Shown here piece by piece: positions 1 to 9,407 of a stretch of DNA of 64,000 bases. This DNA is from Skeletonema tropicum (taxonomy: Eukaryota > Bacillariophyta > Thalassiosirophyceae > Thalassiosirales > Thalassiosiraceae): NCBI GenBank assembly GCA_037178625.1, contig CM074136.1:186001-250000 (forward strand), in the 5' to 3' direction. Under the pieces are notes generated by a model that saw only the letters and a program-made list of their open reading frames with translations, did no database searches and was not told the origin of the DNA. How positions within the stretch are numbered: the first letter of the stretch is position 1; every line of letters begins with the position of its first letter. A program made the translations under genes and the position numbers.

Positions 1-688
1 AGTATTCTACCGTGGCAAAGGCATTGCGACGACATGCAAAATGGAGAGGAAGATAATGGAGAGGAAGTTGATCATCAGCATAAATTATTCGCTCAGATCC
101 AGGATATGCTTCGATCAACACACGACAAAATGCAGGAGATTTTGCCCTCGCCAGCGCACAGTGAATTGGAAGACAGTCGTTGACAGCATGTCGGACTGCT
201 TCAGGGCACTTCTCTATAAACAGTTCTAAAATTCCCACTGCTTTCATTTTTCTAATCTTTTTGCTCCTGCATAAAACATGGAGAGGCATGTAACCCTGAT
301 TGTTTACACTGCGAAGAGTGTCGGGAGCTGCATCGATGAGGAGTTGTATTATCCCCCGTGTCATACTTTTGTTGCAGCATGCAAGATGGAGCGGCGTCAT
401 TCCATCCTCATCATCAGTAGCACTGGCAGCATCAGGAAAATATTCAATGAGACAACGAATTATTCCCTCGTTCACTCTTTTGTTGACGCATGCCTTGAGG
501 AAGATTTCATCGCCACTAATAAGAACATTATTGGTAGAAGAATTTGGTGTCAATCCGTGTCGCTCAAATATTTCGCGCAGGCCCTCTTCTGAAGGCGACT
601 GAGAATGCCAAAACTCAGACAAGTCCTTCTTGACTAGGGCATTTGCTGCCCGTTCTTTGTTGTTGTTATGATCATTGTTGTCGCTCAT
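1..688 (-). CDS. Ankyrin-repeat protein, 3' part outside the window
   Basis: An open frame runs on the minus strand from an ATG at 686-688 to the window edge without a stop. The protein begins MSDNNDHNNNKERAANALVK, followed by the family's N-terminal block (EEGLREIFERHGLTP) and then ankyrin repeats with the phrases EGIIRCLIEYFPDAA, TPLHLACCNKS, IIQLLIDAAPDTLRSV and CRVLIEAYPGSERI. It belongs to the same family as the genes at 13.6, 20.8, 36.6, 55.1 and 60.9 kb. Differences from the paralogues may mean early decay: the repeat near 150-180 reads HAVNDCLPIHCALA where others have LPIHIAA, and near 40-60 LPLH occurs twice in close succession. Ankyrin repeats bind proteins; no partner or enzyme activity can be read from it. 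The C-terminal half is not visible, so intactness is unknown. Confidence 0.8.
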   Translation of the reverse strand, partial: MSDNNDHNNNKERAANALVKKDLSEFWHSQSPSEEGLREIFERHGLTPNSSTNNVLISGDEIFLKACVNKRVNEGIIRCLIEYFPDAASATDDEDGMTPLHLACCNKSMTRGIIQLLIDAAPDTLRSVNNQGYMPLHVLCRSKKIRKMKAVGILELFIEKCPEAVRHAVNDCLPIHCALARAKSPAFCRVLIEAYPGSERIIYADDQLPLHYLPLHFACRRNAFATVEY

Positions 689-745
689 CGTCGAGAGGAG
701 CAACCAAGTACAATAAAAAGTAAATTCAAATGAGTAGCAAACTAG

Positions 746-809
746 TCTTCTGAAGGCGAAGTAGGTTCCTTCTTGACTAAGGCATTAGCAGCCCTTTCTT
801 TGTTATTAA
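746..809 (-). pseudogene. Fragment of an ankyrin-gene N-terminus
   Basis: Read on the minus strand, this stretch encodes NNKERAANALVKK followed by a serine-rich remnant and a stop. It matches residues about 8-22 of the adjacent ankyrin gene that starts at 688. It lies just upstream of that gene's start codon in the same orientation and has no ankyrin repeats, so it looks like debris from a local duplication of the 5' end. Confidence 0.6.
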
Positions 810-960
810 TGGTAGTCAAAGTTTTTTTCTCAATCTGAATCTGAAAGCATCTCCTTTGGAAGAAGTAGGGCAGAACGAATGATTACTGTCGAACCCGGCG
901 GCTGATGCGATGAGAAGCCTGCGAATGAGAATCCTACTTTTCTGATTCCTATCTGGAGCA

Positions 961-1611
961 ATGAAGAAGGTACGCTTTAGCTACAATCAACAAACAAAGG
1001 AGCAAACAATGTCAAAAGTAAACCCCATTCAGGCAATCAAAGCAAACATCCAATGCCAATGTGGCACGGTGAAGGGCTCGATCGATTCTCCATCCGCAAT
1101 GAGATTTGTATGCTACAGTAAAGACTGCAGAGGATACCACAATGCACTCAACGCACTTGCCAAAAATGCTGGCAAACCCGAAGCCGCGGCACTTGATCCA
1201 TTTGGAGGATGTGATTTCACTCAGATCTATCCCTGTGAGATTACGATACTTGAAGGTCAAGATCAGTTGGAGACTCGTCTCATTCGCAAGAACTCTCCTA
1301 TTCCACGCACCTACGCCAAATGTTGCTACACTCCGTTGTTCTCGACTGGCAGCACAAGTGCTGCCCTTCTCAACTCCAACTTGCTTTCTCCCGAGGATCA
1401 ACACTGTGAAGTCAAGTATCGCATTATCGGAAGGCATGCTCTGAAAGGAGATGGATCTGTCCCAAAGCCTTCCATGAGCTGGAGTGTTCCTTTTATGTGG
1501 TTTTTTGCCATGCCAAAGCGATGCCAGCCTGATAAAGCTCTGCCATCACCTGTGGAAGTGAAAGAACTCAAGGAATTGGAGCTTCTTGAAGGTTTTGTGG
1601 AGTGGAAATAA
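961..1611 (+). CDS. GFA-like zinc-binding protein (DUF6151 type)
   Basis: A single-exon gene for 216 residues; a second Met at residue 17 (MSKVNP) could be the true start. The cysteines fit the glutathione-dependent formaldehyde-activating enzyme-like fold: CQCG at residues 32-35, a pair at 51 and 56 (CYSKDC), and CC at 121-122 followed by TPL. The phrase LDPFGGCDFTQIYP in the middle resembles the DUF6151 group of this superfamily. Members bind zinc; a reaction is not established for this group, so no substrate is assigned. There is no signal peptide or membrane segment. The next gene, at 2635-1823, converges on it. The fold assignment rests on the cysteine spacing and seems sound; the exact family is less sure. 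Confidence 0.7.
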   Translation: MKKVRFSYNQQTKEQTMSKVNPIQAIKANIQCQCGTVKGSIDSPSAMRFVCYSKDCRGYHNALNALAKNAGKPEAAALDPFGGCDFTQIYPCEITILEGQDQLETRLIRKNSPIPRTYAKCCYTPLFSTGSTSAALLNSNLLSPEDQHCEVKYRIIGRHALKGDGSVPKPSMSWSVPFMWFFAMPKRCQPDKALPSPVEVKELKELELLEGFVEWK

Positions 1612-1822
1612 TTGATGGAAAGGTGGGAAAGTATTTGCTGTTCATTACATGCGTAGTAGCTGTCTTTTGTAGAGATTATAATAAGTATGTGTAGCATCAC
1701 CATAGGAAGAACTTGAATCGCGACTGTAAACACAAAATCGAATCAAAATTTAGTAAGAAGCATTATCAACGTACAATCTCTTTCACACCACTCTCCACAA
1801 AACTCCATCCATCCATCTCTCA

Positions 1823-2635
1823 CTACTTCTCAACTCCAACCCCATTCAACTTCTCCTCAAGCTCATTCAATCCCGAATTCCCCCAATCATTCCACCCCAC
1901 CCCCTTGACAGTAGTATACGCAAGTGTCGCCGGCAAAAGCGCCGAACCCAACCATGAACTTCCCGCGGCAGGTCCAGCAAACTTGGCCACTGCCACCGGG
2001 ACATATGGTTCAAACCATGCAGTGTTTGATCCAACATAGGAATTGTACGTTTCACTCTTGAACGTGGTCATACGATCTTCCTCCTTGTGATTAGGGTTGA
2101 ATGCTGCATCTCCCGCACAATAGAGAGTCACCCCCGAAAAGATGAATAGGAACGTATGAGCAACAAATGCCGCGGGTGATTTGGCGAAGCACAATTCCTT
2201 TTGAAACAAGCGTGCGTAGAGTGCTTGGGAGGAGTGATCGGTAATGGCGAGGCAGCCGGCTACGCCGACGATGTGTTGGGTGCGTGTTCCCCAGAAGGGT
2301 TGGTCGACTTCTCGTCCGATGAATTGGTTGAAGATGCCGTAGTCCATTTTTTGTGTTGGATGCTGTGTGAGCGAGTGTTGGATGATGTTGATGATGATGA
2401 GTGGTGGAGAGCATCAGTGAGTTAGCTTTGAGTTTGAATGGGCACGTCTATCGCTATCATTCATAAATGTGCAGCATGATGTATCAAATGATACTTCTCA
2501 TTCGACAGCCACAGATTCATTGGCGATCTACAAACTTACCTGGAGAAAGTTGGAAAGGAAATCAGCAGTGCAGTAGGTTGCAAACGTGGCCGTGACGGCT
2601 TGAGCTAACTTGGGAGCAGATGTAGCAAACGACAT
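1823..2635 (-). CDS. Conserved-looking hypothetical protein, two exons
   Basis: I do not recognise this protein. Exon 1 (2635-2540) encodes 32 residues starting MSFATSAPKLAQAV and ends at a strong donor (CAG/GTAAGT). Exon 2 starts at 2362 after a CACACAG acceptor and runs in phase 0 to a stop at 1823, giving 211 residues in all. The intron is 177 nt. Without the first exon the frame would start at an internal Met at 2347. The middle contains a hydrophobic stretch (FVAHTFLFIFSGVTLYCAG) that could cross a membrane, and the C-terminal half has small-residue-rich segments (GPAAGSSWLGSALLPA). The two well-formed splice sites in matching phase support the model. Confidence 0.6.
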
Positions 2636-3344
2636 GATTGTTGTTGATGATGATGATACCAAGTGAAAATATAGAACAATGAGAGGAGTGAAGATCTTTG
2701 CAACGTTGTTTTTATGAAAGAGATCATGCGTGCATCGTCATCGATGCAAGTCGCAATTGCATCGCATCTTCTTGCTTGGATAGCACAAATTGAGTGGAAC
2801 AACAAACGTACCGAGCGGAAGTAGCGAACCCCAACAAAAAAGATATTGTATCTTCTCGATTTTATGCGGTGCAACTGCCGACAAACTGCCGTTTGATGAT
2901 GTTTTTTGTAAACTCTTTAGCGAACATGATGAGATGCTCATCTGGCTGAGATGATACAGTTTGAACTAACGAAAATTTGTTGGGCCCTTCCCACTGTCGT
3001 TACAAAGCCGGTTTAGAAGCACTTTAAAAATGCATGAAGAAAGAAGTGACGTGACAAAAGACAGGGAATGCAAATGACCGACAGGCCATTCTCTCCGATT
3101 CCACGAGATTCAAATGGCACACACACAGGCTACTCCAATGACTTCAATGCGTTAGTCATCACAATACTTACGACCTAAAAATAAAACAAAGGCAACGATG
3201 AACACATCATCATCGTGCCATGCCATGCTGTTCATTTCATCTTAATACCTAGCTCTTATCAAACTGGAATAATTTATATTGCAACCGATCATTTATATTG
3301 TCAACCTCCCTCACAAGTGCCGCGCCAAACGATAGATCGAGAAC
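2636..3344. other. Divergent intergenic region
   Basis: This stretch separates the minus-strand gene ending its 5' end at 2635 from the kinase gene at 3445. Short open frames here have no recognisable content. It presumably holds both promoters. I see no repeat or RNA gene in it. Confidence 0.4.
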
Positions 3345-3353
3345 CATAAATAG
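3345..3353 (+). promoter_or_regulatory. Possible TATA element of the kinase gene
   Basis: CATAAATAG lies about 92 bp upstream of the kinase start codon and is followed by a CA- and TC-rich leader without an ATG. Position and sequence fit a TATA box, but no transcription start can be seen. Confidence 0.3.
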
Positions 3354-3444
3354 AGAGAGGCCGAGTGATCACTGATCACATCATCTCAGACATCGAACAG
3401 TCATTTCATCAACTCGTCGCTCCACTCATACATACAACCGAACC

Positions 3445-6303
3445 ATGCCAACACCAACAACCACCACCACCGCCTCTACTGATACTACCGCAGTGCCAGT
3501 GCAGCAAGCTCCACGAACCGCCCTAGAATTTGAATTCGCTCACCGCCTACTGCGAAAATTAGTACAAGATTCGACATTCTTTCCGGTGGAATCTACTCAG
3601 CGAGATTATGTCTGGTTCCCTCCGAGACCGAGAGGTGGCGATGATACTGATACTGATGGCGATCATCGATCAAGTAGTAGTGTTGATGACAAGAGTAATG
3701 CAGATGCCGATGCAGCCATTATTGTGTCAAATAATCGCAATAAATACGATGACACTTGTAATTTGCCATCAGCGGCGATATCAACCATTGCAACTACTAC
3801 TACAGAAATTTCTACTACTAATAATAATATAACTGCCAGCCGCGTGAGCGTGACAAGCCATCCAGATGAAAATCAACAGAGACAATGTCATGCTATGCTA
3901 AATGAAAATTCAATTCTACAGACCAAGCTAGATACGAAACAGATACAGAGACCACCAACTCAACCAAAGCGACAACGACGAAGACGGACAGTATCCACAC
4001 CTCTCTTTCTCGACTATTGCCTTCGAAATCAAAGCCACACAATTGATGCTGATGCCGCCAATAATCATCATAGAAGTACTCACAACATGAACATGAAAAT
4101 CCATCGCCGTCACACTCTCAACAACCACAACAATCATAGCTACAATAATAGTAATAGTAGTATCAACAACAATAACCTCGCTCAAATCACCGAAGCTGAA
4201 GGGCCTGTGAAATCATCATCCTCCACTCTACAACAACTCCGACCTGCCTCCCCATTATCATTCTGTAGCTACAATAGCAATAGCAAATATTCATCCTGTA
4301 ATTCATATTCCACAGTCATTAGTACACGCACAGCCGATGATGATGATGATGATGATGAGAGTGACGCGGACGATCATCATGTTAGTACTGACAATGTAAC
4401 ATTAGAAGTGATGAGTAAGAGTAGTGGTGGTTGTAATAGTAGTGCTAGTGTGGTGACTACTGAAGAGGGAGGAGAGGCGGTTCATCCAATGGTCATGGCG
4501 GAGTTGTCGGATGGTACTACTAGTGGAGCGCTGACTTTGAATGGTTGTAGTTTGGAGCAAAATGAAGATTGTGGTAGTTTGAATGCTGTAAAAGCTGTTG
4601 CGCCAATACTATCAGCAGCAGCATCATCTACACAAGAGGCAACAAATAATAATGATACAGTAATATCCAAACCAACTGTAAAGAAGCATGTAGTGCACTG
4701 CATACATGAAAAAGAATTGGAATTTGGAACGATATTGGGGAGTGGTGGATTTGGACAAGTTCGATTGGCTCGTATTAAGAATGAGAAGTCATGGCCTGTT
4801 GCTGATGGTGCTAATTCTAATGCTAATGGTGTTGGTGCTACCACGGATGCTGCTATAAATAATCAAAAGACGGATGCTACTTCGAATGCAACAACAACAA
4901 AAGCTGCTGCTACCGAAGAACACAACAACAACAACAACAAATACTACGCAATGAAATATCTATCACCCCAAAAAATGTCCCCACCACCTCCCCCCTTCAC
5001 CACCAACAACGACGAAGACGACGAAGAAGAACTTCATTACGTATCCAAATTTGAACGAGGCATTGCCGATTTGGCAATGGAGGCACGATATTTAAGTGTT
5101 TTGTCACATGAGAATATTGTGACGTTGTGGTTTGTGAGTGAGGGGAGGTTGGAGGAGGTGTTTAATTGTTGTGGTAGTGGTGGGAAGGGTGGGTCGAGAC
5201 GAAGGAGGAGGAGTAGTGTCAAGCACCATCACAAGAAGAACAATGATACTAATAGCAACAACAGCAGCAGCAAGAGTGGCTGTGATACCAACAACAACAG
5301 CAATGGACAAGGTGAACCCCATCAACATGATCGTCATCATCATCATCATCACCAACACGGATACTTTCTCCTACTAGACGCCCTCCACGAAACACTCCAC
5401 CAACGAATCTCCAACTCCTACATCCCCCAAGCGATCGATACCCCCCTACGAATCTATTATCCCACCACCAAAAAATCCTATTCGGACAATAATACTCATA
5501 TTGCCAAGGGTCAATTGGCCCAACGTCTAACGAGTTTGAGAAGTATTGCAGTAGCGTTGGTGTATTTGCATGAGGAGTGTAATTTGATTTATCGGGATTT
5601 GAAGCCGAGTAATATTGGGTTTTATCGGAAGTATCATGGTGGGAATGGGTTGGGTTGTACGTGTGGTCATGATGTGAAGCGTGGAGTTCAGGAGGAGAAG
5701 CAGGAGCAGCAATCATCATCATCATCATCATCGAAATGTACCTGCAACTACACCGACATTCCAAAACTATTCGACTTTGGTCTAGCCAAGGAACTCAAAT
5801 CCAAATTTCGCAAGGCACATCCTGCCCACAGTCCGGATGATCCACCTACATTTAAACTTACCAGTGCCACGGGAAGCCGACGGTACATGTCCCCCGAGGT
5901 GGCATTACGGCAACCTTATAATCACAAGGCCGATGTGTATTCCTTTGGAATGGTGCTGTATCAGATTTCTGCACTTGTGGTACCATTTCAAGGGATGGCC
6001 ATGAAGAATCATGAGCAGATTGTGGCACGGGAGGGGCTGAGGCCAGATGTAACTATCCCGTCAAAGGATTCTTCTGTACGTCGTACTAGAGACTTTCGGA
6101 GGCATTATTCCAAGGAGAAAGATAAAGGGAAGAGGAGTTTGATGTTGTCGAAGCTCGCGAGGTGTGTTTGGCCGGAGGGGTTGAATGAGTTGATTACGGA
6201 GTGTTGGGATGATGATATGAGGAAGCGGCCAGAGATGAGGGAGGTGATTGAGAGATTGGATGTGTTTATTGAAGAGTTGAATCAACATTCATCGGAATTG
6301 TGA
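3445..6303 (+). CDS. Large protein kinase with low-complexity inserts
   Basis: A single-exon frame for 952 residues. The kinase domain occupies about residues 422-945 and has the full catalytic set: glycine loop GSGGFGQV at 432-439, Lys504 in YYAMKYL, the catalytic loop IYRDLKPSN with Asp718, DFG at 777-779, and SPE at 816-818. The sub-motifs resemble TKL or mixed-lineage kinases, with Ser/Thr specificity suggested by the lysine in RDLKPSN. The domain is about twice the usual length. Serine-, asparagine-, histidine- and proline-rich inserts separate strands 2 and 3 (about 448-500) and fall between other core elements, including a His run near residue 632. The 420-residue N-terminal part is also low complexity, with Ser, Asn, Thr and an acidic Asp run. 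No transmembrane segment is seen. The substrate is unknown. Confidence 0.85.
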   Translation: MPTPTTTTTASTDTTAVPVQQAPRTALEFEFAHRLLRKLVQDSTFFPVESTQRDYVWFPPRPRGGDDTDTDGDHRSSSSVDDKSNADADAAIIVSNNRNKYDDTCNLPSAAISTIATTTTEISTTNNNITASRVSVTSHPDENQQRQCHAMLNENSILQTKLDTKQIQRPPTQPKRQRRRRTVSTPLFLDYCLRNQSHTIDADAANNHHRSTHNMNMKIHRRHTLNNHNNHSYNNSNSSINNNNLAQITEAEGPVKSSSSTLQQLRPASPLSFCSYNSNSKYSSCNSYSTVISTRTADDDDDDDESDADDHHVSTDNVTLEVMSKSSGGCNSSASVVTTEEGGEAVHPMVMAELSDGTTSGALTLNGCSLEQNEDCGSLNAVKAVAPILSAAASSTQEATNNNDTVISKPTVKKHVVHCIHEKELEFGTILGSGGFGQVRLARIKNEKSWPVADGANSNANGVGATTDAAINNQKTDATSNATTTKAAATEEHNNNNNKYYAMKYLSPQKMSPPPPPFTTNNDEDDEEELHYVSKFERGIADLAMEARYLSVLSHENIVTLWFVSEGRLEEVFNCCGSGGKGGSRRRRRSSVKHHHKKNNDTNSNNSSSKSGCDTNNNSNGQGEPHQHDRHHHHHHQHGYFLLLDALHETLHQRISNSYIPQAIDTPLRIYYPTTKKSYSDNNTHIAKGQLAQRLTSLRSIAVALVYLHEECNLIYRDLKPSNIGFYRKYHGGNGLGCTCGHDVKRGVQEEKQEQQSSSSSSSKCTCNYTDIPKLFDFGLAKELKSKFRKAHPAHSPDDPPTFKLTSATGSRRYMSPEVALRQPYNHKADVYSFGMVLYQISALVVPFQGMAMKNHEQIVAREGLRPDVTIPSKDSSVRRTRDFRRHYSKEKDKGKRSLMLSKLARCVWPEGLNELITECWDDDMRKRPEMREVIERLDVFIEELNQHSSEL

Positions 6304-6814
6304 GCTAGCGACGGCTCCAGGAATACTTCTTAAGCCTACCATAAATACTTCTACTTTCTCGTATTGTACGATACCATATTCATTTGAATCTCAGTCGTGG
6401 CGAAAATTGTTCGTGCCTTCTTCGCTGAAAAATTCGTCGCGGTCCGCTTTGGTGCACATTGAACATAACGCAGCAATCAACTGTTTGATGACATCGTCAG
6501 CAACTGCATCAATTGTAACCTCGGCCCTATCCATCATGTCTCAAACAAAACGCAACGACGCCGACCTGCCCTGGTGCGCAACCAGTGATACCACTGCTCA
6601 AGACCTTGTTTCACCCACAAAGACTCCCTCAAAAGAAGCATTTGAGCGAGCCTCAGCCGATGCCAGAAAGCGAGCCGATGATCTTTACAGAGCCGACGAA
6701 CAGCTCAAAGCAGCCCGTCGTGAGCATGAAATCCGCTACGCTATGGAAGTCACAAAACTCGAGGACGCAGGAAAGCAAGTCCTTAATCGCTTCAACAATA
6801 TTCGTGCGACAGCT

Positions 6815-6885
6815 GGCGTTTTAAACGCCAGTAGACTCACCGTCGCACTTTTTAAATATTTGATGAACGCTAGTAAAACTCGCTT
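6815..6885 (+). repeat. Left terminal inverted repeat of the 2.6-kb element
   Basis: It begins GGCGTTTTAAACGCC and continues AGTAGACTCACC. The reverse complement of 9337-9407 matches it closely over the outer 60 bp, with one or two mismatches, and then after a small gap again at the AACGCTAGTAAA block. Confidence 0.75.
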
Positions 6886-6928
6886 AAAGCTAGTAACAAG
6901 CTTGACTTTAGACCTCTGGAAATCATCC

Positions 6929-7841
6929 ATGGGAACCCCTACGGAGAAAAGTAGCGGTAGGAATCTGTTCTCCATCCAAAACGGTAGGGACACCACCCCT
7001 ATCAACCATGAGGGGAGGGCGTAATTCGGGCGGTAGAGGCTCTCGAAGTAAGAGGTCTCGCAATGATCAGGAATTGACTGATCGTGAGGCACGTGTTGTG
7101 CTAGGTCGGCTGCAGCGGAGGAGAGAAGTAGTGTACCCCCTCCTAATGAATCTGAACAAGTTGCTGTTCCCCATGATGGCTTGGAGTGCGCCTGCTGTAA
7201 CAAGGCAATCGCAAATACCGATGATCATGTCATCATTACGCCATGCGAGCATTATTATGATGTTGTCGTCCAATGAAGATGAAGAGGCAGTCTGCCCGGA
7301 GGAGTCAACCTTCCAGCGATGACTCTGTCTCTGTCTTCGATCATGGGATGAGAGGCTGGAAGAATACTTTATCACGTGCTACATCTACAATTATAATGCT
7401 GTTGAAAGATCAGAGAAAGGACTAGCGAAGGTAAAGACTACGACGAAAGATCTAAAGGCAGCAGTGGAATTGGATACGAAACTTGCAACTACAACAAGCG
7501 CACAAGATCTAAAGCCAAGAGAGTGCAAAAAAGCTTTGCTTCTGAAAGAGATAGATCGCATGATCAAGCGAGATAAAGCGAGGACGAAAAAGAAGGTGAA
7601 AATTCCAGCGCACGAGATGAATTTGAACACAAAGAAAGATATTATCATTAAGTTCCTTATCAAATGGCGTCAAAAAGAGTTCAAAGCTTATCCGAAGCTA
7701 GCACAAGAGCTGAAGGATGGAGTTTTGACGAGACAGAGTGAATCTAATCTTGTGACGCATGCATCCAGAAAGGAGCTAATGGAGTCGGAGTTCTTCTCTC
7801 TAGGAAAGCATCTACGCGAAAAGGGAGACACATATTCATGA
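6929..7841 (+). pseudogene. Left-end gene of the 2.6-kb element, broken or spliced
   Basis: Coding potential starts with MGTPTEKSSGRN and a segment QNGRDTTPI that recurs at the N-terminus of the opposite gene. The frame stops at 7024. Further coding-like stretches follow in other frames: a basic stretch from 7008, a Cys/His stretch near 7180-7250 that resembles part of a zinc finger (CACCNKAI, then CEHYY), and a lysine-rich 125-residue frame (7464-7841) whose codons extend upstream to about 7345 (WDERLEEYFITCYIYNYN). No clear GT-AG pairs join them, so I read this as a decayed gene; an intron-containing gene is possible. Function unknown; DNA binding would suit its place in a transposon. Confidence 0.4.
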
Positions 7842-7958
7842 TAACAATCTGTAATAGTGAATTAGTTCCTAGGACGTAAAGGCCGAGTCTGAGTTGTAAC
7901 AGCTGAACCAAGATTGGTAAGAACTTGCTCCATTGTTTGTACTTTCGGTGCTCTCTCC

Positions 7959-9301
7959 CTAGACTTCTCCCGCATAGTACTCGTCAGTCTCTTTAACGCT
8001 GCTAATGAATGTCAAATTTGTACTGGGTCGAACTGGCTCCTTATACTGCTCAAAGAGACTACGAAGACTTTCAACGGCACCTGCATGGAACATTATACGG
8101 AGTAAATCATCCCACTCGCTCTTTCCTCCAATAATCCCAACTTTAATGTCGGGCGATGGCGCATCATCAGCATTCATAGTACTATTCTTGTTTTTTCCAC
8201 CAAGTCTACCTATTTGGTGGTGCGCAACAGTGTTTAGACTGATAACAACTTGTGAATTCTTTGCATCCGCACCAGCCTCGGCAACAGCTGCAGGAGTAAG
8301 AGTGTTACACTCAGAAAACTTCATGACATTCTTGAACGCCACTTTTCTAACTGACGAGCTGTCTTGTCCACCAATTGGCGAACATTGGTAGGCTTAATAT
8401 CCACTTTGCGCCGTTTGTTCTTGTTAGATGATAGAGCCTTGGCAGACGCCGAAGCATCAGCGGCAGCTTCGGGCTGAACAAGAGACCCAGTGATGTTCTA
8501 ATAGATAACAGAGCAGCATTAGGGTGACATTATGACGAAGAATAGCATGGGCAATGACCTAACAACAACTATGGTACTTACATCTTCTTGTAAACGACTC
8601 TTTCTCTCCTTGGCCGCATTCTCCCTCCTAACGGCATTACGACGGTCATCACGAGCCCTCTTCAATTTAGCAGACTCATCTATCTGTGCCTGCGTCTTTT
8701 CCTTGGGCGCTCGCTTCTTCTTCTTCTTTGGAGGAGGGACAACTTCCGTCGATTTCTGTTGCTGCGCCTTCTCCGTACTAGCTCGCTTTCTCTTTCCTCT
8801 GCCTCCTCCCATGTCAATCTCTGCAAGAGCCCTCGCTGCAGCTTGTTCCTCGCGCTGCTGAGATTCCAAAATACGGTTAATTGTGGACAATTGCTGCCTG
8901 TCTGTGAGCATGCGCCATTCTCGGACTGCATTCGCCTTCCCTGTAGAAGTTCTCCTCAAAGAAAGCACCTCGGGAGGGATATCATGCGTCCCCTTTCCTT
9001 TGTGGCAAGGGAATACCTCATTGATCGAGCCATTAGAACTAAAGTCACAACGTGCAGTCTTATCAGCCAGACTTTCGTTGCCCGTGATGCGGCTGACTCG
9101 CGATGCACTCGCATCATTCGCAGCTTGTTGCTTCGCCGACGGCTTCAACACTCGACCAGTTCGGGACGTCTTCTTTGGAGCCTCAATGCTCGATGAAGTG
9201 ACCACCCCCGACTCTGCAATAGGGGTGGTGTCCCTACCGTTTTGGGTGGAGAGTTCATTACAATCATTGGATCGATCGGTCGGTTGAGTTTTGGTTGACA
9301 T
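7959..9301 (-). pseudogene. Right-end gene of the 2.6-kb element, basic protein
   Basis: Exon 1 (9301-8582) encodes 240 residues beginning MSTKTQPTDRSND and containing QNGRDTTPI near residue 18. It is followed by Lys/Arg/Ala-rich stretches with nuclear-localisation-like clusters (PPPKKKKKRAPKEK). A donor (GAT/GTAAGT) at 8581 and an acceptor at 8498 join it in phase 0 to a 58-residue exon that stops at 8321. A good 127-codon frame in another register (8342-7959, containing GIIGGKSEWDDLLRIMFHAG) directly follows, so the gene probably suffered a frameshift near 8345 or has a second intron I cannot place. The basic N-terminal half suggests nucleic-acid binding. No transposase triad was found. Confidence 0.45.
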
Positions 9302-9324
9302 CGGAGGTCGGAATGATTGAGATG

Positions 9325-9407
9325 TTTACTAGCGTTATGCGAATTTATCTAGTGCTCGGCAAATCTTTAAAAAGTGCGATGGTGAGTCTACTGGCGTTTA
9401 AAACGCC
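9325..9407 (-). repeat. Right terminal inverted repeat of the 2.6-kb element
   Basis: Mirror image of 6815-6885, somewhat longer because of a small insertion before the inner ACTAGCGTT block. It ends immediately before the second AGCT flank. Confidence 0.75.

Noticed and set aside
5249..5764. 171-codon minus-strand frame inside the kinase gene
   Set aside because: It is antisense to trinucleotide-rich coding sequence and shows only Asp, Cys and Met runs.
8532..9287. Plus-strand frames of 109-145 codons
   Set aside because: They lie opposite the lysine-rich minus-strand transposon gene and have leucine/serine-rich composition typical of antisense frames.
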